Of a DNA stretch of 64,000 bases, positions 23,753 to 37,262 are shown one piece after another (position 1 is the first letter of the stretch; the number at the start of each line of letters is the position of its first letter). Source of the DNA: Boswellia sacra. Lineage: Eukaryota > Streptophyta > Magnoliopsida > Sapindales > Burseraceae. A program made the position numbers and the translations under genes. Location: contig SNVD02002702.1 in assembly GCA_013180625.2 (NCBI GenBank), positions 620,001-684,000 on the forward strand. The letters run 5' to 3'. Under the pieces are notes generated by a model, which searched no databases, was not told where the DNA came from, and saw only the letters and a program-made list of their open reading frames with translations.

Positions 23753-26700
23753 TCACCTTAATCGAGACAATCTTTTTCTCTTTCGGTTCTTTTTATGTGC
23801 AGTTGCACCCCTTGCACTGCTTTTTGAACCCGAGGGAAGAGCCAGAGTGGAAGATGGTATACCAACAAATGTCCTGCCTTTCTTTGAAACCCATTTCAAA
23901 GGCAGATTACTTACCACATCACCAATATTATTTGAATTACTCAGTTCAACGAGCTGTCTAATTTGATCAAGCATCTGGTGCGTCCACGCCACTGACTGGT
24001 CCAGCGCAACTGAGTCATCCATCGGTTTTTTCCATAGGTTCATCAATATTTCTTTTAATGACCGAAAAGACATGGAAGGTCGATATCCTTCACGAGTTGC
24101 ACACATCATATTGACCTTAATAATGTGCTTGCAGATGTTTCCTTGCATTGACCATGTGCAGTCACAGAAAGCAAATTCAGAACCAGGGTTCCAAACTAGA
24201 TGTGTCAGGCCACTGTCTTTCTGGCTCGAGACCTTGGCAAAGAGATGTGACTTATCATCAAATGCAACAGCAGAATCAGGAATTTGCAATGCCCGGTGCC
24301 ATGATGTAGATGCAATATATTCGTCCTTCACATTAAGAAAAGAGTCACTTTCGTCTGCATACCGATCAAGCCAGTAGCTTGAATGCAACTCAGTTGTCAA
24401 CTTGTGTACTAACCAATCAACTCTCTGGACTGCACCAAGATGTGAATCGTCAAATAGTTTGGCTTTCAGCTTTACATGATAAGCTTCTATGGCCCCGGAT
24501 GCCTCCTCACTTGCAAGTGGGAGGGTTCTCATTGTTGAAAGCCACATCTCTGATTCCAGAAAAGATAAAAATAAATGTTATGATTTTCATAATACATCTA
24601 AGTATGAGACACAATTTCAACAAGATGAGAGATTGCACTGTCTGCTTTGTGCCAACGGATGTTTTGCAGAGCCATGAGGAAAAGAGAAAAAGAGAGAGAG
24701 AGATCTAACCGAGCTTAGGCATCCAAGAGGCTTTGAAATACTCTATAAAGGAAGTCTGATCAACAAAATCCCGAGTTAATTCTTCCAAGGAAGCAAAAGC
24801 ATCAACTCCACTCCATATGCCATAAATTATATTTCCTAGTCTTTTGAAAAGTTCTCGCTGAATTTCAATGTTGCTGCATTTTGTAATGATTTTCCTTAGC
24901 CACGATCTACGAACTCGCCATAAGGAAAACAAGACAGGACAACAAAATATCTCCCTGAAAAAGCAGTAATAACAAGTATAAAAATTTAAACTTCTAGGTC
25001 ATACACTTCTTATTCAAATCAAAATCTAGAGCTAAAGAATCTTGCCTTATGGGATCAATCTCTGCTGCCGCATCATCAATAAGAAACCCACTGATTCTCC
25101 ATCCAGATTCAAGGCCCCGGGCTCGATCAAGTAGAGCTTTCATCCATTTAGCCACATCAGGCTTTGCAGAACTACGTGTGATGACCCATGCAACAGGCAG
25201 CGTATGTTGTCTTGAATCAAAAACGAGAAGGGTGCACAAGGGATACTACCATATAGAAAGAACATGGATTTAGCATCAAAAGATATATACTCTTAAAGCT
25301 AAACAAATAAGTGGCATCAATGAATTGCTTACCTTAAGTCGCTTTATGCCAAATGTTGAATCAGCTGCAATGAGACTACAATGACCAAAACGGATCATTT
25401 GTTGCAATTGCCATTCAGTTTGAATCCCGAGAATGAAAGGATCTGTTTCTGATGAATCCTGATAAAAGAAAATGGATTTCTTATTTCGTTCAACCCACAT
25501 TCGGATGCTAGCTTGATCATCTAGATCCAACTCATGAGTAGATCGTTTGATAATCATCCCAAGTTTCTGGACATACTGAGAAGCAAGTGTATTGACATTT
25601 GCATTTGAACCACAATATCGTTGAATCCCCTCAATGTGTTTCTCTAACACACTCTCTTCAGGGATGCCCAGATAGATCATAGACATTGTTTGTTGTTGAA
25701 TCTCGTTACAAATATATGGGATTTTCTTCGCCCCAGGACCAATGGCATCCCTGTCAAGGGGACCATGGCAGATAAAACCTGACTTGTTGACATGACGCCT
25801 GTCATTATAAATAATGAGCGCAAGTGATGGGCGAGCATACAGCCGCTTTACTATGAAATGGCATGTACAACCACGCATGGACTGAGGTCTAGCAGCACGA
25901 TTTCTGGTATTAAGTCGATATCTTCTACTAGGTAATACACCACCACCTTCCCCATAATTTTCAGGACCAAATGAACACCAATACCTTAAAAGAATAAACA
26001 AAATAAAACCAGGATCAGAACAAAGAAAGAAGTACTTCAGACCAGAAACTTGTGACCATGTATTTCTGTAAGTATCTAAACCTAATTACTCCCATGACCT
26101 ACTTTCAAAAAAACTTGACTACTAAAATGGCAAGTTACATTGAAATGTGTTCTCAACCTCTAGAAGCTGCTAAAGTCATATTGGAGTGAAAAAGAAGGGG
26201 TTAAAAGTTACACCACATAGAAGATCTATAACCTATAACTAAATGATAACCCCTAATTCAAATATCTTGAAAATTTGGAAATACGAAAAAAAAAGTTTCC
26301 CTAATTTGGCACTTTGGACTGGATATATCAAACAAGAGGGGAAAAAAATTAACTCTCCAAACTGCTCTTTAAAGTACAACCATCTTAACAGCTTATAATT
26401 TATTAATACGGGAAAAAAAAAAGATCAATGGTTATATTTCACTAAGGGCATACATAAATATATACATTTGCGTTCTCGATATTATTGCAAGATACAAGAC
26501 TTACAGTCTATATTCCAGATATTCATCATTCTTATACTCCTTCAAGCTTCCTCTAGGTCGTTTTCTGCCTCTTTCGATATGAAACCGTGTTGGGCATTCC
26601 ACATTAGAACACTCTCCAATTATAAATGAATCAACCCGTGCATAAGGAATCAGCGCTACATCATCATGATGCTCAGCTGTGCCAAACTTGGTCCAAGTCA

Positions 26701-26773
26701 GATCAGCGGACAAGAAATCCTCCTGAGCAGGATCTTGCACTGGTATGCTGAGTATGGATTCAACTATATCCAT
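23753..26773 (-). CDS. SWIM zinc-finger protein related to MULE transposase
   Basis: Five minus-strand exons, 26773-26505, 25984-25333, 25245-25046, 24954-24710 and 24549-23753, splice into 720 residues. The order of parts is: an N-terminal region with a Cys/His-like cluster (CSNVECPTRFH), a helical linker, a MULE-type DDE transposase domain and a SWIM finger near residue 585 (CDCTWSMQGNICKH, CxC...CxH). The C-terminus is basic (KKNRKRKRLSRLR), a likely nuclear signal. The DDE-like residues seem present: Asp in AADSTFG (about 298), Asp in LIDDAAAEID (about 365) and Glu in SGAIEAYH (about 475). It resembles single-copy plant proteins annotated as SWIM zinc finger family (Arabidopsis At1g60560 type). 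Introns, no terminal inverted repeats nearby and an intact frame suggest a domesticated host gene. Intron 3 begins GC (AG|GCAAGA). Catalytic activity is unproven. Confidence 0.87.
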
Positions 26774-29700
26774 CCACTATATCCAAAGTCAGTTGATATA
26801 CTACTGGAGCAGCTTAACATTTAAAACCATATCTGCAAAACTCAAGCACATAACTTCCCACAGTTAAGTCAACGGCTAATTTTCAAATTATGAAAACTGG
26901 AAAATGCAGTAGATAAAACAGCAAACACCTATACCATATCAGGACAATAAGTAAATATCATTAACTTTGGTTTTCCCCCAACAAAACTGTTTGTTTCCAT
27001 AAAAGTTCCTTTAGTTGAAGCACATTCATTAATAAACAACCTATAATTTAGTAATTCTTTTCTATTACTTTATGGGGAAAATAATTCTGAACGACCAAAC
27101 CTATGGAAAATATGACAAGCGCAAAGGAGTCCCTAACTGCTAAAGTAAGGGTTCAACTTTGATGGCCATTTGCCAACCCAACCCAGCATGACCTATCATG
27201 TCACTGGAGAGACAAGCTCTCCACCTGATCTAAACCCACATAAGGGCAACAACTAAACCAAGCTGACTTTGATTATCGTTGGATCGAGTCCTTGTTCAAC
27301 TTCTAAAATTTTAAACTAAATGATTGAAATTGTTATCTATTTGGCTTTTACCTAACATTTAACCGTACTAACACTGCAATACAAATATAGCAAACCATTA
27401 CTCATTACCAATTGTTATTTACAAAATGCTCCCACACACTTGTTCTTTTATGTCCTTGCTCTCTCGTTTGAAATTGAATGATCCATTGCTTGTTGGACAT
27501 CATCACTAAATGGAAATCTACCTTCATCTATCTAGACAAAACAAACAAACACACAATCATGTTAATCTAGGAATAAATTCATCACTAAATTCCAAACAAT
27601 TACTCAATCAACAACATGAAATTATTAAGTCCTACAAAGAATCTCTATAAACAACTAACAAATTAAGTTAATAAATAACATCTAAACTAATAAATTAGTT
27701 AAACAACTACTGTTTAAATTAAAAATTCACATCTAACATATAAACTAACAAGCAATTAGCTCAGATATAATCATCTAAACTAACAAATTACCTAAACTAT
27801 TTTTTAAAAATAATCATTTTTACAGGAAAAGAAACCCTAGGAGAACTCAACAACAAATATATTCATATTTATGCTTTAAAAAACTAGAATCTAACTTTAA
27901 AACCAGATTTTAAACTTTTAACTACAAATTTCTTATTTAAAAAAAAAAAGACAGTATGGCGGCTAACCAGCCGGGAGGCTGCTGGAAGTTGCTACGGCGG
28001 GGTTGGCAAGGGATGGCTGAAGCGGTGCATGACGTGCCGGCGGCTTCCGGTGAGCTTGGCTCCAAAGAAAATTTTACTCTGACTGGTTTGAGTTCGAGAA
28101 GAGGAGCGAGCGGTTATGCTAAGGTTTGGATTTGTGAAAAGTTCACTTTTATAGGGGTCATTGTGTGGTTTAAGCTGTAGACCATTAAATTACAATTCAC
28201 CGCTAAAAAACTGCCACGTCATTAATTCAATTTTTTGGAAAAAAATTTGTTTCAAAAACTCATACTAAAAGAGCAGTCCCCAAACATCTGAGGTTTGCCA
28301 GAACCATGTCGAGGAGCGTCGAATATCAAAACGACGAGTAATATTATATTTATAATATTTATATAATATAAATTTTATAATAAATATGATAATTTATATA
28401 ATAAAAATTTATTAAAAAATAAAAATAAATAAAATAAATTATATTAAAAATAGATAAAAAAATTATATATCTAATAAAATTTTATCACCTAAATTATTAT
28501 ATTATTATATTATAAAATTTATATTATATAAATATTATAAATATAATATTATCGTAAAATATTATATTTATTTTTATATTTAATTATAATTAATTTGATT
28601 TTAAAAAGATAGTGATAGTTTAGATAATTTATGTGAATAAAATTTAAGATTAATAAATAATGAAAAGAGAAAGGACATATGTCATGTCATGAACCAAAAA
28701 AATCAATTAATAAAATAAAACTTATAGAAATTTATCTTTGTCTATTAATAAAAAATTAAAAAACTAAATTTAATAATTTAGTGAAATCCATATAAAAAAA
28801 CAAACGTAGAAACCAATTCAGGGATTTGATTAAGCTAAAAAAAACAAAAAGTAAACCAGGACAATGTCGATCTTTTTTCCTCCGTTATTTTTTTTTTCGA
28901 CCACAACCAAGCAGAATTCAGAAACCAGAGTCAGTGTCTTATCAAGATAGCTCTGTCGGTGAAAACAAGATCGCACCTGCCAAAGTGCCTACCTGAGAAA
29001 AATCTACCAGCACAAAACAGCTCGCGCGGGAGATAGAAAACACAACTCGTCTTGTCTTTGAGTGAACAATTAATTCCCTTATTTATGATTGATTTGTTAA
29101 CACAAATCCATGCGTTCTATAATAATAATTTTGTAAAAAGAAAAAAGCAAACAAACCCATTCAAAAACCAAGTTTGGTGAGGGTGGTGTTGCTGGTATTT
29201 AGTTTGTGGCAATTTGGGACGGATTTGGGCTCTGTTGGAATTTGGGCTGTGCTGGAAAATAAAGAAAAAAGGAGAAATTGTTTGGTTTATGCGTGATGGA
29301 GATACTGTGCTACGTGAAGGAGGTGGTGGGTGATGGTGGTGGAGGTCGGCTAGATGGCGGAAGTGCTGCGCCATGGTGGTGGATGATGGCGTGATGATGG
29401 ATGGTAGTGGAGACGTCGGCGTGATGGTGGATGGATGGCGGCAGAGATCCGTACTGCGTGAAGGACGTGCTCTGCCTTCTGCGTGTCGATGAATTTTTAA
29501 TTATATCAGTTAAAAATTATAATTGATATTAATAGAGGGTATTTTGGTCATTATAAATTATATTCTACATCAAAAAACATTTTCTCCCGCCGACTGTTAA
29601 ATATAAGGATAGATGTGTTAATTTAGCAGGCGATTGGTACGGGGTTTTGTCTCGGTGGAAACGAGAATCTGGAACCAATCCCCTGTTTAGTAGGCTTAAT
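26774..29700. other. Upstream region of the SWIM gene and AT-rich spacer
   Basis: No supported protein gene. On the minus strand, CTCAG|GTAGGCA near 28990-29000 could be the donor of a 5' UTR exon for the SWIM gene, but this is only a guess. A short frame at 27956-28180 is GC-rich against its surroundings and has no known domain. At 29290-29470 the sequence is GGTGATGG-rich, low-complexity DNA. A palindromic MITE is listed separately. Confidence 0.45.
28339..28551. mobile_element. Hairpin MITE with perfect 41-bp inverted repeats
   Basis: Positions 28339-28379 and 28511-28551 are exact reverse complements over 41 bp of pure A/T sequence, starting TAATATTATATTTATAATAT. They are separated by about 130 bp of A/T-rich loop. 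Perfect arms in otherwise mutated spacer suggest recent insertion or gene conversion. I cannot define the target-site duplication. Confidence 0.75.
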
Positions 29701-30989
29701 GTTCAACTGTCCTTGGGTAATAGGTTTACCAAGTGGCAGGGGTGCTTGGGAAAAATTATGATACAATTATTGTATAGTATAATAATTATATATTTTATAT
29801 AAAAATCATAAATATAAATATATGTATAAAAATAATAAACGGTTGAATCAAAGTTATATATAAAAAAATCGTAAATATAACACATATAAAAGTAGTAAAT
29901 ACGATTTTTTTTACTCTTAAAAAATTTTGTATACCTCTTAAATTTAAATAAATTCAGATATAAGTGGTCCAATCAAATGAGCTCTTTGATTCGCCTTTTT
30001 CATTTTTTATCTATAATTTTACTCTTTTTTAAGATATGCATATATTGAAATTTGGGTTTTTTTAAAAGCATTTCATGAAATATTGATTTAAAGATTGAAA
30101 CGTTATTCTTTTAATTTTACATTAAATAAGAGATAAGAGGTGACTAACTAATGAAATAGCTAAAAAAAGGGGCATATGATTCAATTTAAGTTTTGTTTTC
30201 CTCTGAATGTAAACCACCTATTTACCCTAAATAATAATCTGAAAAAGGGCATAAGTTTATTTTCTATATGGGGTAGAAGCATCATTCTTTTTTGAGTCGT
30301 TTTAACTAGAATAAAAATCTTGTTAATAATAAAAATCGTGTTAATAGGGAGATTAGTATTTGCCCTCTACACATAAGAGCTAGAGGGCGTCAAGTTTTTT
30401 TTTTTTTTTTTTTTGGGTGTTTCAGTTTCATTGTATTGAATGCAAATATCACGTGGCTGGGATTTTAGTTTGTTTTTTAATTTAAAAGTCATAACTTAGA
30501 GACACCTAGATATAAAACACCGCCAATTATTTATTTAAAAAAAAAAGACTCCTTGTAATGTAAATAATACGCTTTTCTTTTAAAAAATAAATTTCGAATA
30601 ACATATTGTTGTGGTTATAAAATTGTATTTTCTATTCAAAGTAATTGAACATGATAAATAAGTTCAGTCTTTTACTACTGAAAAATAATAATTGTTAATT
30701 TATATATATACAAGACTTATTTATTTAATTACATTGAACTGAATACAATAAAAATGTTTAGAATAATGGTTTAATTTAAATATGCACAATATCGACTTGT
30801 TTGATTATGTTGCATTGAATCAAATGTAAATTTTAGTTCTTAGCAATTGAATAAATTAAAAAAGTTTAATTCGTAGCAACTAAACAAAAGTTGTTCCAAA
30901 AGACTAAAAAAGTTATAACAAAATTTAAATAAGAACTTATTTCTTTTTCATAGTTGTAACGTCAAAACTCATCCTCTGTTATTACAAAA

Positions 30990-31992
30990 TCACTCTATAA
31001 ACCTAAAATATCAATTTCAAAACAGTAACATAGGTTGAAGGGAAAAAAATTAAGATCAAATAAGGTTAGAATATTTTACTTGGTTACACTTTAAGTTGAC
31101 AGCTTCCTTGTAGACGTTTATATCTTAAAAATTCTTCTACTATTGATTTCAATTAAAGTGGAGCTTAAAGAGTGAGGGCTAAAATAACAAAACTTTATTT
31201 CAATTCATCAATTTAACCAATGAAGAGTGGAACTCTGATTCAGTCCAACAAAAAATAATTGAAATCCAATCTGATCTGATCTAGTCTCAAAAAACATAAC
31301 TTCAATTGATCCATTCTTAAGAAATATCTAATAAAAACTATTACTTAAATCTAATATAATAAATATTCTATATTATTTTGAATAATACTATATTTACAAC
31401 TCATTTACAACTAACTCTTCCTATAACATGAGTTAGTAAAATCCTACCGGAGATATAATTACCTTTATTTAATTTTGTTTTTTTCCTCCTCTAACGATTT
31501 TTTGTCACCTCAGGTTGTAAAGAGTCTTAATTGTAAATAAGCTGTAGGTATAGTGTGACTTTATTATTTTTAAATCACTTTTCAAGCAAAAATAAATATA
31601 ATAGTTGAATTTCATATCTGTGTTGCGGGTTAAAATTATTAAACTACACTACATTTCTTTTGGATTATATTTGCAGTAAAGAAAGAAATTAACAATGGCA
31701 TTGAATATATCATTTTATGAAAATTATGAAATGTGAAGTTTCTAACTATTTTTCAATGCCTTTTTATTACCTTTTGTGATTCAAAATTGGATGACACAAT
31801 TTTAATTTATAAGACAATTATATGAAGAATTTTAACATTTGAATTTTAGGTATAATTTTATGTAGGAATTACGAAGAAAATTTATACTAGTCCAACATAC
31901 TCCTACTACAGATTTTTTTGCACGAAAAAGACTTGCAAAACTGATCTTTTTTTTTTCAATACTGGGCAGATTTTATTTTAAATTTACAATTT
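30990..31992 (+). repeat. Segmental repeat P, copy 1
   Basis: The segment 30995-31378 (from ATATCAATTTCAAAACAGTA to CTATATTATTTT) is repeated at 34255-34640. The segment 31560-31992 (starting TTTTCAAGCAAAAATAAATA) continues the match at 34641-34700, 35597-35640 and 36945-37262. This copy is interrupted only by a small MITE at 31381-31553. Confidence 0.75.
31381..31553. mobile_element. MITE inside repeat P copy 1
   Basis: Terminal inverted repeats TACTATATTTACAACTCATT at the left and CACTATACCTACAGCTTATT (reverse complement of the right end) bound about 170 bp. The homologous place in the second copy (about 34641) lacks it. It is non-coding. Confidence 0.7.
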
Positions 31993-33462
31993 AATTTTGT
32001 GCTTTTTCCTTTTAATGCTTGAACGTATTCCTTTTAAAGATGCTTTAAATTTATATGCATCAACCTTGTAATTATATGGACTACTGTAATCAAACTTCGT
32101 TTTTTTGTTTTAATTCTTTCACGTTTATTTGTAAAATGATTTATTATTAAATTATCACTTCTCTTCTCAATAAATAAAATAAAATAAAGACAACTAAAAA
32201 TTGGTCAAGAAAATGTCTATTGCCTCTACCTGGAAACTGAACGCCGTTAGGCTTTTATAAGGAACACTAGTGTAATTTTGATTAAAAAATACGGATCATC
32301 CTTAGTAAAATATTATCTTTTGTTGGTTGATTTATATCATTCTTAATTTTAAAACTTGTGTTAAAAAAAAAATTATTGGTCAAGGAAAAATGCGGGTTAT
32401 ATGCATAATAAAAAAAATGCAAAAAGGTTATCTATATATATATGCATTTTTTTAAGTTTTAAATAAGGTGTCGTAAAAAGTGAGGTTTGTTTAGCATAAG
32501 TGTGAAGCGCAAAAGACTACTCATTTTATATTTGAAATTCAATTCAATAAATCAATCAACCACATCCAATTAAAATTGGATTGGATTGGTTTGCATCAGT
32601 TAAGTTTTAGTGGATTTGATTGAATTTTGAACAACCCTTAATTTTTGCAAAATCATTAAAAATACTTTTATTAATAAATTTTATCAGACCATTTACTAAA
32701 ATAGAATTTTATAAGAGGAATGGATGGGCTTGGGGTATCTTTGCAATTTTAAGTGTTTTGGCCCATCATTTGTACATTGCAGTGTCAACGTCTATGACTT
32801 GTTGTTTTGAGTGTATTTTTCATGATGATGTATTAATCTATCTATTCATTTTTGTATTCGTTTGTAGGTTATTTTTACGATTAGAAGCATTATATGGGGT
32901 AAAAGAATAATAAAAATTAAAATTTTTAAGCAAATCTAATATTACATACATTTAGAAGAAAAAAAGGCCAAAAATTCCATGTCGATGTATATAGTATTAG
33001 TATGGCTGCCGTGCCAAGCCCATTTTCAAAATATTGCTTTTGTTTTTTTATTAAATAATAAATTTTAAGATACCAATTAGATGGTATTTATTGTAAGCCA
33101 TTTAAAACAACATTAAAAAACATAAGAAAGGACAAAATTTATCTCTTTTTTGCGATCTATAGTATAGGTGGATTGGCATCATATATAACAAGTATCTGCA
33201 GAAACTGTCTAATTTTGAAATGGCTAAAATCCTACTACTTACTCCAATTACGGACTATTGGAGGACCACCAATTAATATCATTGATATAGTAGTCAATTA
33301 CTATTATTATTGATATAGAAATATCTGTAAACTCTCTTTTACTTCTTCCACAGGATTCTATGGATTATAAAACTCTTTAATAGCGAATCAAATTATTATG
33401 ACGATATTAACTTTCAGTTTTGTTAAGTTTGCTACTTTTCTAAAAGCTTTAACATAGAGGCA

Positions 33463-33512
33463 TAATGGTTCAATGGTCGCAGGTTCGAATCTCCTCCGTG
33501 TTATTTAAAAAT
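33463..33512 (+). other. tRNA-like or SINE fragment
   Basis: ATGGTTCAATGG (A-box-like) is followed closely by GGTTCGAATCTCC (B-box-like). The spacing is too short for a functional tRNA and no cloverleaf forms. It is probably a relic of a tRNA or tRNA-derived SINE. Confidence 0.35.
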
Positions 33513-34244
33513 TAATTAAAAGTGTTGTTAGAGGCATAAGTGCCATTTTGTTGGTGAATATGAGAACAAGGAGGGGCTAGGTTAAGAGATGAAAATAATA
33601 AATTCTATATCTTAAGTTGGAGTCTGACTTGTTAATGGCAAATAGGTAATTGCAATGAATGTTAAAAGAACTTTAACATTCTAATGGAACAGAAGATAAG
33701 GGCTGGGGGTTTAGTGTATAATCTGGAAAATTCCGGCGATCGATTGATGTTTTTTTATATAATAGGAGGCCGCTTAATAATTGCCCAAACAAATTTAATG
33801 AAAGTTGAGTAAATATTTACAATAAGTTTTTTTAAAGGAAAATATGAAAAAGCTCTAAATAAATTATGGATTGCAAAAATGATCATGTTCTATAAAATTT
33901 GTATGCCATGATTCTCTGTCGAGTGTCAAACACTATCAAATACTTGTCGGACACCGTCAGATTTTGTCAGACGCATTTGTCAGACATTATTGGACTTTGG
34001 ATATGGTCATAACATATAAATTTGTAGGGGCAGATTCATTTATCCAATAAAGCCCTCAATTTGAAGCATTTTTTCTATTTTCCTTTTTTTTAAAATGCCT
34101 TTTTTTTTTTAGATTAAAAAGCTGAATTTGACTACTGTATAGTGTTATAAGATCAATACTTGAGATTAGACTAAAAACAATAAAAATCTTTGAATTAAAA
34201 GGTTGCCAAATTGCATTTTTTTTTTATTATCTTATTTCAAAAGC

Positions 34245-37200
34245 ACTCTAAAAATCTAAAACATCAATTTCAAAACAATGATAGACAGTTAAGGGGAAAA
34301 GATTTTAGATCAAATAATGTTAGAATAATTTACTTGGATATACTTCAAATTGATAATATCTTTTTTAATCATTTATATATAAAAATTATTGTATTATTAA
34401 TTTCAATTAAAGTGGGACTTAAAAAGAGATTCTGAAGGGCTAAAATAACAACACTCTATTTCAATTCAATTTAGTCCAATGAAGAATGGAGCTCCAATTC
34501 GGTCTAACAACAAATAATTGAGATATAATCTGATGTGATCTAGTCTCAAAAAGCATAAATTCATTCTATCCCATGTTAAGAAATATCTAACAAAAACTAT
34601 TACGTAAATGTAATCTAATAAATATTCTATATTATTTTTAATTCACTTTTTAGGCAAAAATAAATGTAATATTTGTATTTCATATATATTTTGGGTTAAA
34701 ATTATGATTATTGTTATTTGAGTCTCTATAAATCTCTATTTAAGCCCCACCTTCATTAAAAATAAAATTAGAAAAATGATTCAAATGATTCAAGAAAAAG
34801 TGACTAAGCAGTAAATGTGTTTAAATATATCTCATGTTTTCACATATATTTCATTTACTTTTATTCTCAAATCATAAATCTTTTTTTCTCTTCCAAGATC
34901 TATTTGACATTGATGTTTTATATTTATACTGTCATTTTGAAATGATTTAAGATGAATTTAAACATTTAGAATAAAATAACAAAGAAAAGTAAGTTTGATT
35001 TTTTTTTTTTGTTCAATTGGTACAAATTAAACATATTTGATTTGTTCAGTTCAATGTTATTGAACAATTTTTTCTTACATATTTAAATGAATTAAGATTA
35101 TTAATCTATTGCAAACGATTAAAAATATTCAACATATCAATTTAATGTAACTAAATAATACAACTTGTGTTACTATTTAATTTTTTTTAATTCAATTTAA
35201 CAATTTATAGAGGCAAACCAAAATTACATTTTGAACTTAGTGTATTTAACACATAATAGGAAAACCCTAGAAAATAATATAGTTTTATATACTTACCTTA
35301 CCAAAAAAAAAATTATTGAGAAGCAATAAGAAAATAAATAGAAGATGATGAATAAAAAAAATCATGATTTTTTGATAAGAAGAAGATTGGAATTCTTGAC
35401 AGCATTGAAATATGTTTTAGAAGTAAAGATGAGTTTTTTTAAAGAAAAACCAATTATAACACACACACACACGCGCACACAAAAGAAAGGGTATTCTAGG
35501 TATTATATAAAATATACTTATAAATTTTAATTTTTAAATATATATTAATTAAAATGGAGCCTAGAAAGAGATTTAAAGGGCGTCAATAACAACACCTTAA
35601 AATTATTAAACTACACTACATTTCTTTTGGATTATATTTTCGGTTTGGATTGAACAAGTGACGAGTGTTGTTATAAAAGCTCTATCAAATCTCTTTTTAA
35701 GCTTCTTTTTAAATATAATTTATTAAAAAATTTAATCTTACAAATACAAGTTTGTTTATTTCCAAAAATACCCTACTCACTTTTAAAGAGTAGGATTCAA
35801 ACTTAAATAATTTCAGTGAAACTCAGTGAATGACAATTTGCTGAACAATCTCATAGGAAATACCATAAACCAAGCAAATTATCTTCTGATCTTCAATCCC
35901 AATTAAAACCAGAAAATTATTTCATAAGAATCGGCTCACTTAAGTTTACCCATTACAATAAATTTGAAATAGCAGAAGAAATTTTAATAGGAATAAATAT
36001 GGGGATTTAGTATTGCAAAGCCGTTGTATAGAAATATTTGTTTTCCTGGAAAATGGAAGAAAGAATATTTTGCAGAAAGAGTCCAGTGCTCAATTTCGAT
36101 TGCGCTCTGGATTGGTTGGGGCCTTTGGGCTATGCATCTTGGGTGGAGTTTCTTGTTCTCGGCTGTGGCCTACATTCCTTACTTGTCATCAGGCGTAGGT
36201 GAGCACGCTTCAAGTCCGACTGGTTGCTGAGAAATGGAAACAGAAATAACAATTAATTTCGCACCTTGCATATAATTTGACAATCCATGTTTTGCTTAAT
36301 TTTGGTAAACAAGGTTTATGAACATTCTATTAAACTTTCCTCCAGCTTCTTGAAGAAATCAAAAGGTTTCTAATTATCTAATGGTCAGTTAATTAAAGGG
36401 TTAAAGTGATTGATAATGGAGCTCAGAAAATTAAGGATTTTTTTTTTTGGAAAATAAGTGACTGGGGACAGATAAGAGTTTTAAGTGATCTAGGCTATGA
36501 AGTTTGCAAAGGCCACAGATCTATCTCCTAGGAGTTTTTAGTAATTAAAATTTTAGATGCATTATAAATATTAAAAAATTAAAAAAATGGCTTAAAGAGA
36601 GTTTTAATAGGATTTACATAATAATACTCATCGGTTATTATTAGATTTTTATCATGTAATCTGTCATCCGTTCAAAACTTAAAATTACTTCTGTAATTTA
36701 TATGAGTGATGTTATTTGCCCCTATCCTTGTGCTAAAGAAGCCCCACTTGTTTGATATTGTTTCTTTCTTTCTTTCTTTCTTTTTTATTACAAATTTATC
36801 CTTATAATAAATTACTCCGGTTTCCAAACGTAACACAACAAAATCTGTATTTGATTTGTTCGATATAAACTTTTTTAACTTTTAATCTTTTGTAAACTCT
36901 AGTTTGATATTGATTCAAGATTTTTACAAATAAGAAAGTTACATTTTCAGTAAGAAAGAAACCGGCAATGGAATTGAATTTATCATTTTATAAAAAATAT
37001 GAAATGGTCAGTTTCCAATACTTCTTCGATGCCTTTTTATTACTTTTTGTGATTTAAAATTTGATAACATAATTTTAATAAGACAATTATATGAAGAATT
37101 TTAATATTTGAAATTTAGGTATAATTTTATGTAGGAATTATAAAGAAAATTTATAGTTGTCTAACGCATTCCTTGTACAGATTTTTTTACACGGAAAAAG

Positions 37201-37262
37201 ACTGGCAAAAACTGATTTCTCTTTTTTAATACGGGGCAGATTTTACTTTAAATTTACAATTT
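34245..37262 (+). repeat. Segmental repeat P, copy 2, split by two insertions
   Basis: This matches 30990-31992 in order but is broken by an 891-bp element at 34706-35596 and by about 1.3 kb at roughly 35642-36940. The flanks of the second insertion resemble each other (TTATATTTTCGG and TTACATTTTCAG), as expected for a diverged target-site duplication. Confidence 0.65.
34706..35596. mobile_element. Mutator-like MITE, 891 bp, with 10-bp target-site duplication
   Basis: The direct repeat TTAAAATTAT flanks it (34696-34705 and 35597-35606). The ends are inverted: left GTTATTTGAGTCTCTATAAA and, reverse-complemented, right GTTATTGACGCCCTTTAAAT, both continuing into CTCT..TTTA/CTAGGC(C)CC. The same terminal motif recurs near 31150-31190, 34400-34450, 35660-35710 and 45690-45750, so the family has been active locally. 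There is no coding frame of note. Confidence 0.75.

Noticed and set aside
24072..24377. 101-residue plus-strand frame
   Set aside because: It is a shadow of the SWIM gene's last exon on the minus strand.
27956..28180. 74-residue frame with a GC-rich start
   Set aside because: No recognisable domain, no splice context and a stop soon after; too short to support as a gene.
29117..29374. His/Pro-rich minus-strand frame
   Set aside because: It comes from GGTGATGG low-complexity DNA.
32620..32910. 96-residue hydrophobic frame
   Set aside because: AT-rich chance frame with no homology that I recognise and no start or promoter context.
33463..33512. Candidate tRNA gene
   Set aside because: A-box-like and B-box-like motifs are present but too close together, and no acceptor or anticodon stem forms; kept only as a relic.
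33905..34000. GTCGAGTGTC and TGTCGGACAC-like repeats resembling the foldback core
   Set aside because: Only a few degenerate units and no terminal repeats; not enough to call a third element.
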